Positions 54,595 through 63,111 of a stretch of DNA of 64,000 nt are shown piece after piece. Origin of the DNA: an uncultured Anderseniella sp. Its GTDB lineage: Bacteria; Pseudomonadota; Alphaproteobacteria; Rhizobiales; Aestuariivirgaceae. The position numbers were made by a program, and so were the translations under genes. Under the pieces are notes generated by a model. It ran no database searches. It was not told the origin of the DNA and saw only the letters and a list, made by a program, of their open reading frames with translations. The stretch lies in assembly GCA_947488295.1 (NCBI GenBank), contig CANKYU010000002.1, positions 558,001 to 622,000 on the forward strand, read 5' to 3'. Numbering within the stretch: the stretch's first letter is position 1; every line of letters starts with the position of its first letter.

Positions 54595-55440
54595 TTAATC
54601 CCGCAACAGCTCGTTTATGGATGTCTTGGAGCGGGTGCGTTCGTCGACGCGCTTGACAATGACAGCGCAGTACAAAGACGGGCCGGGATCTCCGTTGGGC
54701 AGGTTCTTGCCGGGCAGCGTGCCGGACACCACCACCGAATAAGGTGGCACCTCGCCATACATGATCTCGCCGGTTGCGCGATCCACGATCTTGGTGGACT
54801 TGCCGATATAGACGCCCATGCCGAGCACGGCGCCTTCGCGCACAATGCAGCCTTCAACCACCTCTGAACGCGCGCCGATGAAGCAATTGTCTTCGATGAC
54901 AACCGGACCTGCCTGCAGCGGCTCCAGAACGCCGCCAATGCCGACACCGCCGGACAGGTGAACGCCCTTGCCGATCTGTGCGCACGAGCCCACCGTTGCC
55001 CAGGTGTCCACCATGGTGCCCTCGTCCACATAGGCTCCCAGATTGACGAAGGACGGCATCAGCACCACCGATGGCGCGATATAGGCGGAGCGTCGAACGG
55101 TGCAGTTGGGTACGGCGCGGAATCCGGCATCACGCCATTGATTGTCGCCCCAGCCTTCGAATTTCGACGGCACCTTGTCCCACCAGGTAGCTGTACCCGG
55201 ACCGCCGGCAATCGGTGCCATGTCGTTGAGCCGGAAAGACAGAAGCACGGCCTGCTTGAGCCACTGGTTGACCGACCAGTTGCCGTCGGCGCCCTTCTCG
55301 GCCACGCGCGCCTTGCCGGAATCCAGCAGCCCGAGAGCGCTGTCAACGCTGTCGCGCACCGATCCTTGCGTTTGCGGTGTAATGCTGTCGCGGTCTTCCC
55401 AGGCTTGTTCGATGGTTGCTTGCAGGTCGGCGTTGCTCAT
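54595..55440 (-). CDS. dapD: 2,3,4,5-tetrahydropyridine-2,6-dicarboxylate N-succinyltransferase
   Basis: Transfers succinate from succinyl-CoA in lysine/diaminopimelate synthesis, before DapC and DapE. The 281-residue product has an N-terminal helical domain and a left-handed beta-helix of hexapeptide repeats ([40 protein letters not shown] and on). ATG 55440 ([18 protein letters not shown]) matches the family; the frame opens at 55536. It has a separate start from the HAD gene upstream, 38 bases away. Confidence 0.96.
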   Translation of the reverse strand: MSNADLQATIEQAWEDRDSITPQTQGSVRDSVDSALGLLDSGKARVAEKGADGNWSVNQWLKQAVLLSFRLNDMAPIAGGPGTATWWDKVPSKFEGWGDNQWRDAGFRAVPNCTVRRSAYIAPSVVLMPSFVNLGAYVDEGTMVDTWATVGSCAQIGKGVHLSGGVGIGGVLEPLQAGPVVIEDNCFIGARSEVVEGCIVREGAVLGMGVYIGKSTKIVDRATGEIMYGEVPPYSVVVSGTLPGKNLPNGDPGPSLYCAVIVKRVDERTRSKTSINELLRD

Positions 55441-55477
55441 TGGTTCGCTCCTAGATGAGGCAGAAATTCGGGACAGA

Positions 55478-56170
55478 TCAGTCAGGTTTGATCCCGGCCA
55501 GAAATCCGGCCAGGTCGGATGTCGTGTGATGCACATGCGGGGCGCCTTCTGCGTCGCCAGTCATGCGGTTTATCTTGTTGCCGTCCTCATTGGCAGCGTC
55601 GTGCACCAGAACCGTGGTCATGCCGAGATCATGCGGGACGGCCAGATTGCGGGCGATGTCTTCAAACATGGCCGCCCGGCCGGGATCAACGCCATGCTCG
55701 GCAATGAATTTCTCATAAGGGCCGCGCTCGGGCTTGGGGATGAAATCCGAATGCACAATGTCAAAGATGCCGTCAAACAGGTGCGTGATGCCGATGCGGT
55801 GCATGACATTGGTGGCATGGGTAACGGTGCCGTTGGTGAACACCAGCTTGCGGCCCGGCAGGGCTTCCAGATTGGTGGCAAGCGGCCCGTTTTCAGGCAC
55901 CGGCGAATGGTCGATGTCATGCACGTAGTCGAGGAACGCATCGGGCTTGATGCCGTGCTCGCTCATCAGCCCGCGCAGGGTGGTGCCGTACTTGTAGAAA
56001 AAGTCCTTCTGAATGCGGCGCGCTTCTGTCCGGTCCACCTTGAACAGATCGGAGATGAATTCGCCCATGCGCACATCGATCTGGTCGAACAGGCGGCAAG
56101 ATGCGGGATACAGCGTATTGTCGAGGTCGAATATCCAGGTCTCGACATGATGAAATCCGGGTGCGGACAT
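55478..56170 (-). CDS. pyrimidine 5'-nucleotidase, HAD family
   Basis: A 230-residue HAD hydrolase of the SDT1/pyrimidine 5'-nucleotidase branch. The nucleophile motif is [11 protein letters not shown] (Asp pair D-x-D), motif II is KLVFTNGTV, the Lys lies near [10 protein letters not shown], and motif IV is [15 protein letters not shown] 56170 is preferred over a frame opening at 56212, which would run into argB. It lies four bases after the argB stop, so it is in one operon with argB and probably dapD. Substrate assignment rests on family similarity. Confidence 0.88.
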   Translation of the reverse strand: MSAPGFHHVETWIFDLDNTLYPASCRLFDQIDVRMGEFISDLFKVDRTEARRIQKDFFYKYGTTLRGLMSEHGIKPDAFLDYVHDIDHSPVPENGPLATNLEALPGRKLVFTNGTVTHATNVMHRIGITHLFDGIFDIVHSDFIPKPERGPYEKFIAEHGVDPGRAAMFEDIARNLAVPHDLGMTTVLVHDAANEDGNKINRMTGDAEGAPHVHHTTSDLAGFLAGIKPD

Positions 56171-56174
56171 GTTG

Positions 56175-57074
56175 TTAAACCTTGCGTTCGGAGATGCGGG
56201 TGCCGACACCATGCGGTGTCAGCAGTTCCAGCAGCACACAGTGTGGGACCCGGCCGTCGGTGATCACGACGCCTTCGACGCCGCCGCGCACCACCGATGC
56301 ACAGCTTTCGAGTTTGGGAATCATACCGCCGGAAATGGTGCCGTCATTGGCCAGTTCACCGATCTGGGCGAGCGTCAGCTCCGGGATCAGGTTGTTTTCC
56401 TTGTCCAGCACCCCTGCAACATCGGTCAGCAGCAGCAGGCGCTTGGCCTTCATTGCGACCGCGATGGCGCCGGCAAAAGTATCGGCATTGACGTTATAGG
56501 TTTCACCATCACGAGAGGTCGCAATCGGCGCAATCACCGGCACTGTTTCAGACTGGATTATGGTGTGAAGAATATCCGGATTGATCTGCCCGGGATCGCC
56601 CACAAATCCCAGGTCGATAGTCTCTTGCTTGCCGGTGTCAGCGTTGATCCGGGTCCGTTCAAGCTTCTTGGCAACGCACAGATTGCCATCCTTGCCGGAA
56701 ATCCCGATGGCCTTGCCGCCAACGGCCTGTATGTCGGACACGACAGACGAGTTGATTGAACCGGCCAGCACCATTTCCACCACTTCCATGGTTTCTTTGT
56801 CGGTCACGCGCAAGCCGTCTTCGAACCGGGATTCAATTTTCAACCGTTCCAGCATTGCGCCGATCTGCGGGCCGCCGCCATGCACGACAATGGGATTGAA
56901 ACCCGATTGTCTCATCTGGACAATGTCACGGGCGAACTTGCGCGACAGCTCCGGATCGACCATGGCGTGACCGCCGTATTTCACGACAATCACCTGGTTG
57001 TCGTAGAGCTGCATGAACGGCAGCGCTTCCGACAGAATGCGTGCAATGGTCTGAGGTTGTTGGACGTCCGACAT
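56175..57074 (-). CDS. argB: acetylglutamate kinase
   Basis: Phosphorylates N-acetylglutamate, second step of arginine synthesis. The 299-residue product has the nucleotide-site VVKYGGHAMVD (Lys for catalysis), the glycine-rich IVVHGGGPQIGAML, the substrate region FEDGLRVTDKETMEVVEMVL, and the C-terminal GGMIPKLESC (the long N-terminal helix typical of arginine-sensitive kinases is present). ATG 57074 (MSDVQQPQTI) is the family start; the frame opens at 57236 and would overlap nothing real. Confidence 0.97.
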   Translation of the reverse strand: MSDVQQPQTIARILSEALPFMQLYDNQVIVVKYGGHAMVDPELSRKFARDIVQMRQSGFNPIVVHGGGPQIGAMLERLKIESRFEDGLRVTDKETMEVVEMVLAGSINSSVVSDIQAVGGKAIGISGKDGNLCVAKKLERTRINADTGKQETIDLGFVGDPGQINPDILHTIIQSETVPVIAPIATSRDGETYNVNADTFAGAIAVAMKAKRLLLLTDVAGVLDKENNLIPELTLAQIGELANDGTISGGMIPKLESCASVVRGGVEGVVITDGRVPHCVLLELLTPHGVGTRISERKV

Positions 57075-57187
57075 GATTTGAAGACCCAGAGAAAACAGTT
57101 CAGGTGCCAGCCCAGCCTTATAGCCGATCGACTGCACAAGTCTAAGAAAAACAGTCGAGCTGTGCGGACATTGCCCAACCGGGCTTT

Positions 57188-57823
57188 TCAGCCCTGCATG
57201 GCGGCGATTTCCGCCCGCAGTTCCGGCATGCCCCAACCCTTGGCAGATGACGTAATGATGGTGTCCGGATATGCCGCCGGCCGCTTGGCAATCGCCTTGG
57301 CGGTTGCTGCGAGTACGGCATCGCGTTCACCCTGCCTGATCTTGTCCGCCTTGGTCAGCACGATCTGGTAACTGACGGCTGCCTCGTCCAACTGATCCAG
57401 GGTCTCCAAATCGATGGGCTTGATGCCATGGCGTGAATCGATCAGCACAAAGACCCGGCGCAGGTTCGGCCGGCCCTGCAGATAGCCCATGATGATTGAC
57501 TGCCAGGCCTTGACCAGTGTCTTGGTCGCCCGGGCATAGCCGTAACCGGGCATGTCGACCAGGGCGACGGCACCGTCTGCCAGTTCAAAGTAATTGAGCT
57601 CACGGGTGCGGCCCGGCGTGTTGGAGGTACGGGCAATATCCTTGCGCCCGGTGAGCGCATTGAGCAGCGACGACTTGCCGACATTCGACCGGCCGGCAAA
57701 GGCCACTTCGACGGGATACTCCGGCGGCAATTGCGACAGCTTTGCAGCCCCCATGCGGAACTCCGTCTGCCCGGCAAACAGCAGCCTGCCGCGCTCAAGT
57801 TCCTCCGGTTCGTATTCTCGCAT
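57188..57823 (-). CDS. engB: ribosome biogenesis GTP-binding protein YihA/YsxC (EngB)
   Basis: An essential GTPase for assembly of the large ribosomal subunit. The 211-residue product has G1 GRSNVGKSS (44-52), G2 around [14 protein letters not shown]3 [10 protein letters not shown]4 LTKADK and G5 near SAKGWG. The argB gene follows 113 bases later and yidC precedes it by 21 bases, the usual alphaproteobacterial order. Confidence 0.96.
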   Translation of the reverse strand: MREYEPEELERGRLLFAGQTEFRMGAAKLSQLPPEYPVEVAFAGRSNVGKSSLLNALTGRKDIARTSNTPGRTRELNYFELADGAVALVDMPGYGYARATKTLVKAWQSIIMGYLQGRPNLRRVFVLIDSRHGIKPIDLETLDQLDEAAVSYQIVLTKADKIRQGERDAVLAATAKAIAKRPAAYPDTIITSSAKGWGMPELRAEIAAMQG

Positions 57824-57844
57824 CGGCGATACCGGGCAGCCGGG

Positions 57845-59686
57845 TTATTCCCCCGGCTGGTCCTTCTTCTTGTCGAGGCCAAGCGAGGTCTTGATATTGC
57901 CGAGCAGGTTTATCTCAACACCATGCTTTTTCATGATGTAGGACTGCTGCAGGATCGACAGGAAGTTGTTCCATGTCCAGTACAGGACGAGCCCGGCCGG
58001 GAAAGTGGCCAGAAGGAAGGTGAAGAACAACGGCATCCAGTTGAATATCTGTGCCTGTATCGGATCCGGCGGCGCAGGGTTGAGGCGCATCTGGATCCAC
58101 ATGGTGATGCCCATAAGAATAGGCAGGACGCCGATCATCAGGAAGGCCGGCGGGGTAAACGGCAACAGGCCGAACAGGTTGAAGAGGCTGGTCGGATCCT
58201 GTGCCGACAAATCCTGCAACCAGCCGAAGAACGGCGCATGGCGCATCTCGATGGTGACATAGATCACCTTGTAAAGTGCAAAGAACACCGGAATCTGGAT
58301 CAGGATCGGCCAACAGCCCGATAGCGGCGAGACCTGTTCGTTCTTGTACATCTCCATCATCGCCTGCTGCTGCTTGGCGCGATCATCCGGGAACCGGGTC
58401 TTGATCTTTTCCATTTCCGGCGCAAGTTTCTTCATCTTGCTCATGGAAGCATATGACTTGTTCTGCAGCGGGAAGAACAACAGCTTGAGCAGCACCGTGA
58501 CGATCAGGATGGCGACTCCGAAATTGCCGACCATGGCGTTGAAATAGTGCAGCACCTTGAACAGCGGCTTGGTGATGAAATAGAACCAGCCCCAGTCGAT
58601 CAGCAGCTCGAATTTCTGAATTTTCAGTTTTTCCTGATATTCGTCAATGAGATAGCTTTTCTTGGCCCCGGCAAATATGCGACTTTCAACACTTGTCTTC
58701 GCGCCCGGTGACGCGCTCACCGGTTGAGAAAACAGAAAATCGGCCTGAAACGCGTCGGTGTTGTTGATCTTCAGGTGCCGAAGCGAACCAGTATACTCCA
58801 TCTCCTGATCAGGAATCAGCGTTGCCGCCCAGTACTTGTCGGTAATCCCGAGCCAGCCGCCGGTGCTCTTGGCCGCGTGCGCCGCTGCACCAGTGTCCTG
58901 CGCTTCGCTGTAATCCCATTCCTGCAATTCGTCATTGATGACACCGACGAGCCCTTCGTGCAGCACATAGATACCGGTGATCGGCGGGATACCAACGCGC
59001 TGAACGCGGGCATAGGGAAATACATTGAGTGCTGCGGATGTGTTGTTGGTGATGTCCTGGCGAACCGTCAGCATGTAATTGTCGTCAATCGCAAACGTCT
59101 GTTCAAACAGCAGGCCTTCGCCATTGTCCCATTTCAGCGTCACCGGAGCGGCCGGTGTCAGTGTCGTATTGCCCGACGTCGACCAGACGGTCTGCGAATT
59201 CGGCAGCTTGATGGTCTGCCCGGTCGGTGCCACCCAACCCTGCTCGGTGAAGAATGCACCGGTGCTTCCTGCCGGTGACAACAAGATGATGGTCGGCGAG
59301 GTGTCATCCACCGTCTCATGATACTCCTTCAGCCGAAGGTCATCGAGGCGGGCGCCCTTGAGGTTGATGCTGCCGGACAGAACCGGGGTGTCGATCGTGA
59401 CCCGCGCGTTCTGGTCCAGAACCGCATCACGCGGCAAGGCCAGTGCCGCGCCCGGAACGGCCGAGCCTCCCGGGGCCACCTGTGGCACGCCGGTGCCGGG
59501 CCTTGTGCCAGGTGCCTGTGGCACGCCGGTGTCGCCGGATTGCGTCGTGGTGACTTCAACCGACTGTTGCTGCTGCAGTTGCTCGACCTGCTGCCGCCCC
59601 GGCTGGGGAAAATACATCTGCCAGAGAACAATCACGCCCAACGACAATGCTATCGCCAGTACATAGTTCTTGAAATCACTATTCAT
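57845..59686 (-). CDS. yidC: membrane protein insertase YidC
   Basis: Inserts proteins into the inner membrane, alone or with SecYEG. The 613-residue product has the N-terminal anchor (YVLAIALSLGVIVLWQMYF), a Gln/Pro-rich linker, the large periplasmic beta-sandwich domain (about 90-370), and the conserved C-terminal five-helix core: GWFYFITKPLFKVLHYFNAMVGNFG, KLLFFPLQNKSYASMSKMKKLAPE, and the last helices to LVLYWTWNNFLSILQQSYI. It lies 57 bases after rnpA; the small yidD gene often found between them is absent. Confidence 0.97.
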   Translation of the reverse strand: MNSDFKNYVLAIALSLGVIVLWQMYFPQPGRQQVEQLQQQQSVEVTTTQSGDTGVPQAPGTRPGTGVPQVAPGGSAVPGAALALPRDAVLDQNARVTIDTPVLSGSINLKGARLDDLRLKEYHETVDDTSPTIILLSPAGSTGAFFTEQGWVAPTGQTIKLPNSQTVWSTSGNTTLTPAAPVTLKWDNGEGLLFEQTFAIDDNYMLTVRQDITNNTSAALNVFPYARVQRVGIPPITGIYVLHEGLVGVINDELQEWDYSEAQDTGAAAHAAKSTGGWLGITDKYWAATLIPDQEMEYTGSLRHLKINNTDAFQADFLFSQPVSASPGAKTSVESRIFAGAKKSYLIDEYQEKLKIQKFELLIDWGWFYFITKPLFKVLHYFNAMVGNFGVAILIVTVLLKLLFFPLQNKSYASMSKMKKLAPEMEKIKTRFPDDRAKQQQAMMEMYKNEQVSPLSGCWPILIQIPVFFALYKVIYVTIEMRHAPFFGWLQDLSAQDPTSLFNLFGLLPFTPPAFLMIGVLPILMGITMWIQMRLNPAPPDPIQAQIFNWMPLFFTFLLATFPAGLVLYWTWNNFLSILQQSYIMKKHGVEINLLGNIKTSLGLDKKKDQPGE

Positions 59687-59743
59687 GATGTCCGGTCCTG
59701 CCTCTAGCCGATCTGGCGGCTCATCCCCGTTTACGCCTGAGCG

Positions 59744-60190
59744 CTATTGTTTGTTTCGTGTTCCTGCACGACCGCGACTGCCGCGTGTCCTGCCGCGTGG
59801 CCGCGGCGGATCACCCTTGCCGTCATTCAGCCTTTGCGTTGCAAAAACAATGTCACCCGTCAAATCCCTGAAGTCCTGAGCCAGCGTGGCTGCACGTCCG
59901 ATGAACACATAATCATGCCCGCGCCTAAGGTCCAGCCCTGATGCAACACGAACTGCTTCGCGCAACCGTCTCTTGATGCGGTTTCGCACCACTGCATTGC
60001 CAAGCTTTCGGGTCACGGTGAAACCGACGCGCGGCTCACCTGCGTCATCGCGGACCCTGGCCTGCACGACACAACCTTTGCGCGCGCAGACACGTGCAGC
60101 AGCGGCGGCGAGGAAATCCTGCCGTCGCTTTAGATGCTCTATCAATGAAGGAGTTCCTGCGAAGTGCGCTGTGGCGACCGAAAAGCTCAA
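59744..60190 (-). CDS. rnpA: ribonuclease P protein component
   Basis: Protein subunit of RNase P, which matures tRNA 5' ends. The product has LKRRQDFLAAAA at the start of the fold, GFTVTRKLGNAVVRNRIKRRLREAVR (the RNR signature) and a long basic C-terminal tail rich in Arg/Pro/Gly. No ATG is available: TTG 60190 gives 148 residues, while TTG 60145 (MIEHLKRRQ), with AGGA nine bases before it, gives 133 and better matches the usual short lead-in. I list the longer version. It lies 32 bases after rpmH. Confidence 0.93.
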   Translation of the reverse strand: MSFSVATAHFAGTPSLIEHLKRRQDFLAAAAARVCARKGCVVQARVRDDAGEPRVGFTVTRKLGNAVVRNRIKRRLREAVRVASGLDLRRGHDYVFIGRAATLAQDFRDLTGDIVFATQRLNDGKGDPPRPRGRTRGSRGRAGTRNKQ

Positions 60191-60222
60191 CGGAAATCAC
60201 GGTCAGCCAGCGAGCCGGCCGA

Positions 60223-60357
60223 TCAGGCGCTCAGCTTGGAACGGCCGCGCGCACGGCGGCGTGCAATGACCTTGCGTCCACCAACGGTTGCCATGCGGGC
60301 ACGGAAGCCATGGCGGCGCTTGCGAACAAGATTACTGGGTTGAAACGTACGTTTCAT
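60223..60357 (-). CDS. rpmH: 50S ribosomal protein L34
   Basis: The 44-residue product [18 protein letters not shown], then [16 protein letters not shown], ending KLSA, is a normal-length L34. It starts the rpmH-rnpA-yidC group, the classic order near the origin in many bacteria; dnaA is not seen in this window. A good ribosome site (TTTGGAGA) precedes ATG 60357, and a promoter lies 100 bases upstream. Confidence 0.97.
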   Translation of the reverse strand: MKRTFQPSNLVRKRRHGFRARMATVGGRKVIARRRARGRSKLSA

Positions 60358-60459
60358 GGCTAAATCTCCAAAATCTTCATGTTTCCGGTTCCGTCAGGCC
60401 GCGACGTCAAAACCCGTCAAGCATGCTGATCAATGATCACCGGATCAAATCCTGCGCGG

Positions 60460-60488
60460 CTTATACGGGTGCCGCGGCAACAAGTCAA
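60460..60488 (-). promoter_or_regulatory. sigma-70 promoter of rpmH-rnpA-yidC
   Basis: Minus strand: TTGACT (60488-60483), a 17-base spacer, TATAAG (60465-60460), followed by CC. The boxes match the consensus well and the sequence around the -10 box (GTATAAGCC) is the same as at the rpmI promoter. Confidence 0.8.
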
Positions 60489-60730
60489 TTCGCGTGGCGC
60501 ATCTATTTGAGCCCGCCGATAACATGGCAAACACCAAACTCTCACCTCCAGTCATACCTTTTCACAAGCAGTTTACACCCCCTTTTTTCAAATCCCGTTC
60601 TGCTACATCTTCGCGCCAACTCATGTGGTCTTACAAACTGGTGCGCGAGCGAAGTCATGAACACATCATTTGGTTGCAAACCCGAACAGATCACGCCTTA
60701 CTCATACAGATGAAGAAAGAACAAGAAAAA

Positions 60731-61546
60731 ATGTCTGGAAACATAGCTGAAGCGGGCGCAGCCCGCCCGTCCGGTGTTACAACAAACCTGAAACGCTGGG
60801 CCCCTCTGGTGATACTCCTGGGCGGTATAGCCGCAGTTTATGCATCAGGTTTACACAAATATCTGTCGCTTGAAGCCGTTGCCGACAACCGCGACACCCT
60901 GATGAATTTTGTCGCCGACAATTCTGTTCTGGCAGTCGGCACCTACATGCTGATCTATATAGCGGCGGTCGCATTTTCTTTGCCCGGCGCAGCGCTGTTG
61001 ACCATTCTGGGCGGTTTCCTGTTCGGCTGGCTGCTGGGCGGCGTGTATACGGTCTTGGCGGCGACAATCGGCGCCATCGCCATATTTCTGGTAGTCAAGA
61101 CTGCGCTTGGCGACGCGCTTACCAAGCGCGCCGGGCCCTGGATGGAGAAATTGTCCGGTGGATTCCAGGAAAATGCATTCAGTTATCTTCTGTTTCTACG
61201 ACTGGTACCGGCATTTCCGTTCTTTGTTGTCAACATTGCCCCAGCCGTGGCGGGCGTTGGACTTGGAACCTACGCGCTGGCAACCCTTATCGGCATTGTC
61301 CCAGGTACATTTGCGTTTTCAGTGCTTGGTTCCGGGCTGGATTCAATCATCACCGAACAAAAGAACGCCCACCAGTCCTGCATTGCGGAAAACGGTGCGG
61401 CCAATTGTGAATTCGCACTTGATGCCGGCGCACTGGTAACACCGCAACTGCTGGCGGCGTTTGTCGCGCTGGGCGTGGTGGCACTGATCCCGGTCGTGGT
61501 TAAAAAACTGCGGGCGCGGAAAAGTGCGACCAGTGGCGAAGCTTGA
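60731..61546 (+). CDS. TVP38/TMEM64-family (DedA-like) membrane protein
   Basis: A 271-residue inner-membrane protein with the VTT/SNARE-associated domain: helix VGTYMLIYIAAVAFSLPGAALL, the re-entrant GGFLFGWLLGGVYTVLAATIGA, then FLRLVPAFPFFVVNIAPAVAGV (the conserved RLxPxxPFxxxN block) and GIVPGTFAFSVLG. Members are linked to lipid scrambling or transport in other systems. I chose ATG 60731 with a purine-rich lead; ATG 60710 adds seven residues, and the frame opens at 60494. It is followed 88 bases later by a mercuric-reductase-like flavoprotein, a common pairing. Confidence 0.88.
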   Translation: MSGNIAEAGAARPSGVTTNLKRWAPLVILLGGIAAVYASGLHKYLSLEAVADNRDTLMNFVADNSVLAVGTYMLIYIAAVAFSLPGAALLTILGGFLFGWLLGGVYTVLAATIGAIAIFLVVKTALGDALTKRAGPWMEKLSGGFQENAFSYLLFLRLVPAFPFFVVNIAPAVAGVGLGTYALATLIGIVPGTFAFSVLGSGLDSIITEQKNAHQSCIAENGAANCEFALDAGALVTPQLLAAFVALGVVALIPVVVKKLRARKSATSGEA

Positions 61547-61633
61547 AGCCCGCTGGCCTATTGCAACCAGCCTAAACGAATTCCCCAAATTCATGTATAG
61601 AAGGGCCTGCACAGAGGCCCGAAAGGTACTTCC

Positions 61634-63064
61634 ATGACTGATATTTCCTGCGATATCTGCGTGATCGGCGCAGGCTCCGGCGGCTTGAGCGTCGCTGCGG
61701 CAGCCAGCCAGTTCGGCGAAAAAGTCGTCCTGATCGAAAAAGGCGAGATGGGCGGCGACTGCCTGAATTACGGCTGCGTGCCGTCCAAGGCGCTGCTGGC
61801 GGCCGGCAAACATGCGCATGCGTTTTCCTCCGGCGTCGAATTCGGTGTTGCCGCTCAAAGCCCGAAAGTCGATTTCGCCAAGACCATGGCCCATGTGAAG
61901 GACGTTATTGCCGGCATTGCCCCGCATGACAGTCAGGAGCGCTTTGAAGGCCTGGGCGTGACGGTGATCCGCGATGCGGCGAAGTTTGTCGACGCTGAGA
62001 CCGTTGAAGCCGGCGGCAAGCGGATCAAGGCGCGCCGCATCGTCGTGGCAACAGGTTCATCGCCGTCCGCCCCGCCAATCCCCGGCCTGGACAGTATCGA
62101 CTACTTCACCAACGAGACGATTTTCGACAATACCATGCTGCCGGCGCATCTGATCATTATCGGCGGCGGTCCGATCGGCATGGAAATGGCTCAGGCCCAT
62201 CGCCGGCTTGGTGCCAAGGTCACGGTGCTGGAAGCGTTCCAGCCGCTTGGCAAGGATGACCCGGAACTGACCGCCATTGTGCTTGATCACCTGCGCGACG
62301 AGGGCATCGACATCCGTGCCGGCGCCAAGATCACCGGCATTGCCAGGGCCGGTAAGTCAAAAGCGATCGAAATCACGCTGGAAGGCGAAAACGGCAAGTC
62401 TGAAAAACTGTCAGGCTCGCATCTGCTGGTCGCAGCCGGCCGCGTCGCCAATGTCGACGGCCTGAACCTGGAGGCTGCCGGTATCGAGTATGACCGTCGC
62501 GGCATCAAGGTGGACAAGGGCCTGCGCAGCACAAACCGCAAGGTCTATGCCATCGGCGATGTGGCCGGCGGGCTGCAGTTCACCCACGTGGCCGGCTACC
62601 AGGCAGGCCTCATTATAAAGTCGGTCCTGTTCCGGCTGCCGATCACCAACGAGACCAAAATCATCCCGTGGGTCACCTACACGGATCCGGAACTTGCCCA
62701 TATCGGCCTCACCGAAGCACAGGCAGCAGACAGCCATCCCGGCCACAAGGTGCTGCGCTGGCATTTCAAGGAAAATGATCGTGCCCGCGCTGAACGCAAG
62801 ACCACCGGCCTGATCAAGGCAGTTGTTTCGTCAAAGGGCGAGATACTGGGTTGTTCGATCGTGGCGCCCAATGCCGGAGACCTGATTCAACCGTGGGCAA
62901 TGGCGATTTCATCAGGACTAAAGATCAAGGCCATGATAGACATGGTCGCGGCATATCCGACATTGAGCGAAGTTTCCAAACGGGCTGCGACAAGTTATTA
63001 TGCCGACCTGCCATCCAAACCCATGGTTCGCCGTATCATAGGATGGCTGAAAATATTTGGATGA
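61634..63064 (+). CDS. mercuric-reductase-like FAD-dependent disulfide oxidoreductase
   Basis: A 476-residue flavoprotein of the dihydrolipoamide dehydrogenase/mercuric reductase family. FAD motif CVIGAGSGGLSVAAAA (9-24), redox disulfide C43 and C48 in GGDCLNYGCVPSKALLA, NAD(P)-binding IIGGGPIGMEMAQ, FAD motif YAIGDVAGG, and the dimerisation domain to the end. It lacks the N-terminal metal-binding domain and the C-terminal Cys pair of true MerA and any mer gene nearby, so mercury reduction is unlikely; the C-terminal His-Glu pair of lipoamide dehydrogenase is also absent. Substrate unknown. Coupled to the TVP38 protein by position. Confidence 0.88.
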   Translation: MTDISCDICVIGAGSGGLSVAAAASQFGEKVVLIEKGEMGGDCLNYGCVPSKALLAAGKHAHAFSSGVEFGVAAQSPKVDFAKTMAHVKDVIAGIAPHDSQERFEGLGVTVIRDAAKFVDAETVEAGGKRIKARRIVVATGSSPSAPPIPGLDSIDYFTNETIFDNTMLPAHLIIIGGGPIGMEMAQAHRRLGAKVTVLEAFQPLGKDDPELTAIVLDHLRDEGIDIRAGAKITGIARAGKSKAIEITLEGENGKSEKLSGSHLLVAAGRVANVDGLNLEAAGIEYDRRGIKVDKGLRSTNRKVYAIGDVAGGLQFTHVAGYQAGLIIKSVLFRLPITNETKIIPWVTYTDPELAHIGLTEAQAADSHPGHKVLRWHFKENDRARAERKTTGLIKAVVSSKGEILGCSIVAPNAGDLIQPWAMAISSGLKIKAMIDMVAAYPTLSEVSKRAATSYYADLPSKPMVRRIIGWLKIFG

Positions 63065-63111
63065 CCGCCGTCAGTTAGATCATTTTTGCTGACGATTGAG
63101 TAAAGGCAGAA

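Noticed and set aside
55142-56263. 373-residue plus-strand open frame
   Set aside because: Antisense to dapD and the HAD gene, both with complete family motifs.
61634-63064. Mercury resistance gene merA
   Set aside because: The active-site disulfide is present, but the metal-binding domain, the C-terminal Cys pair and all other mer genes are missing.
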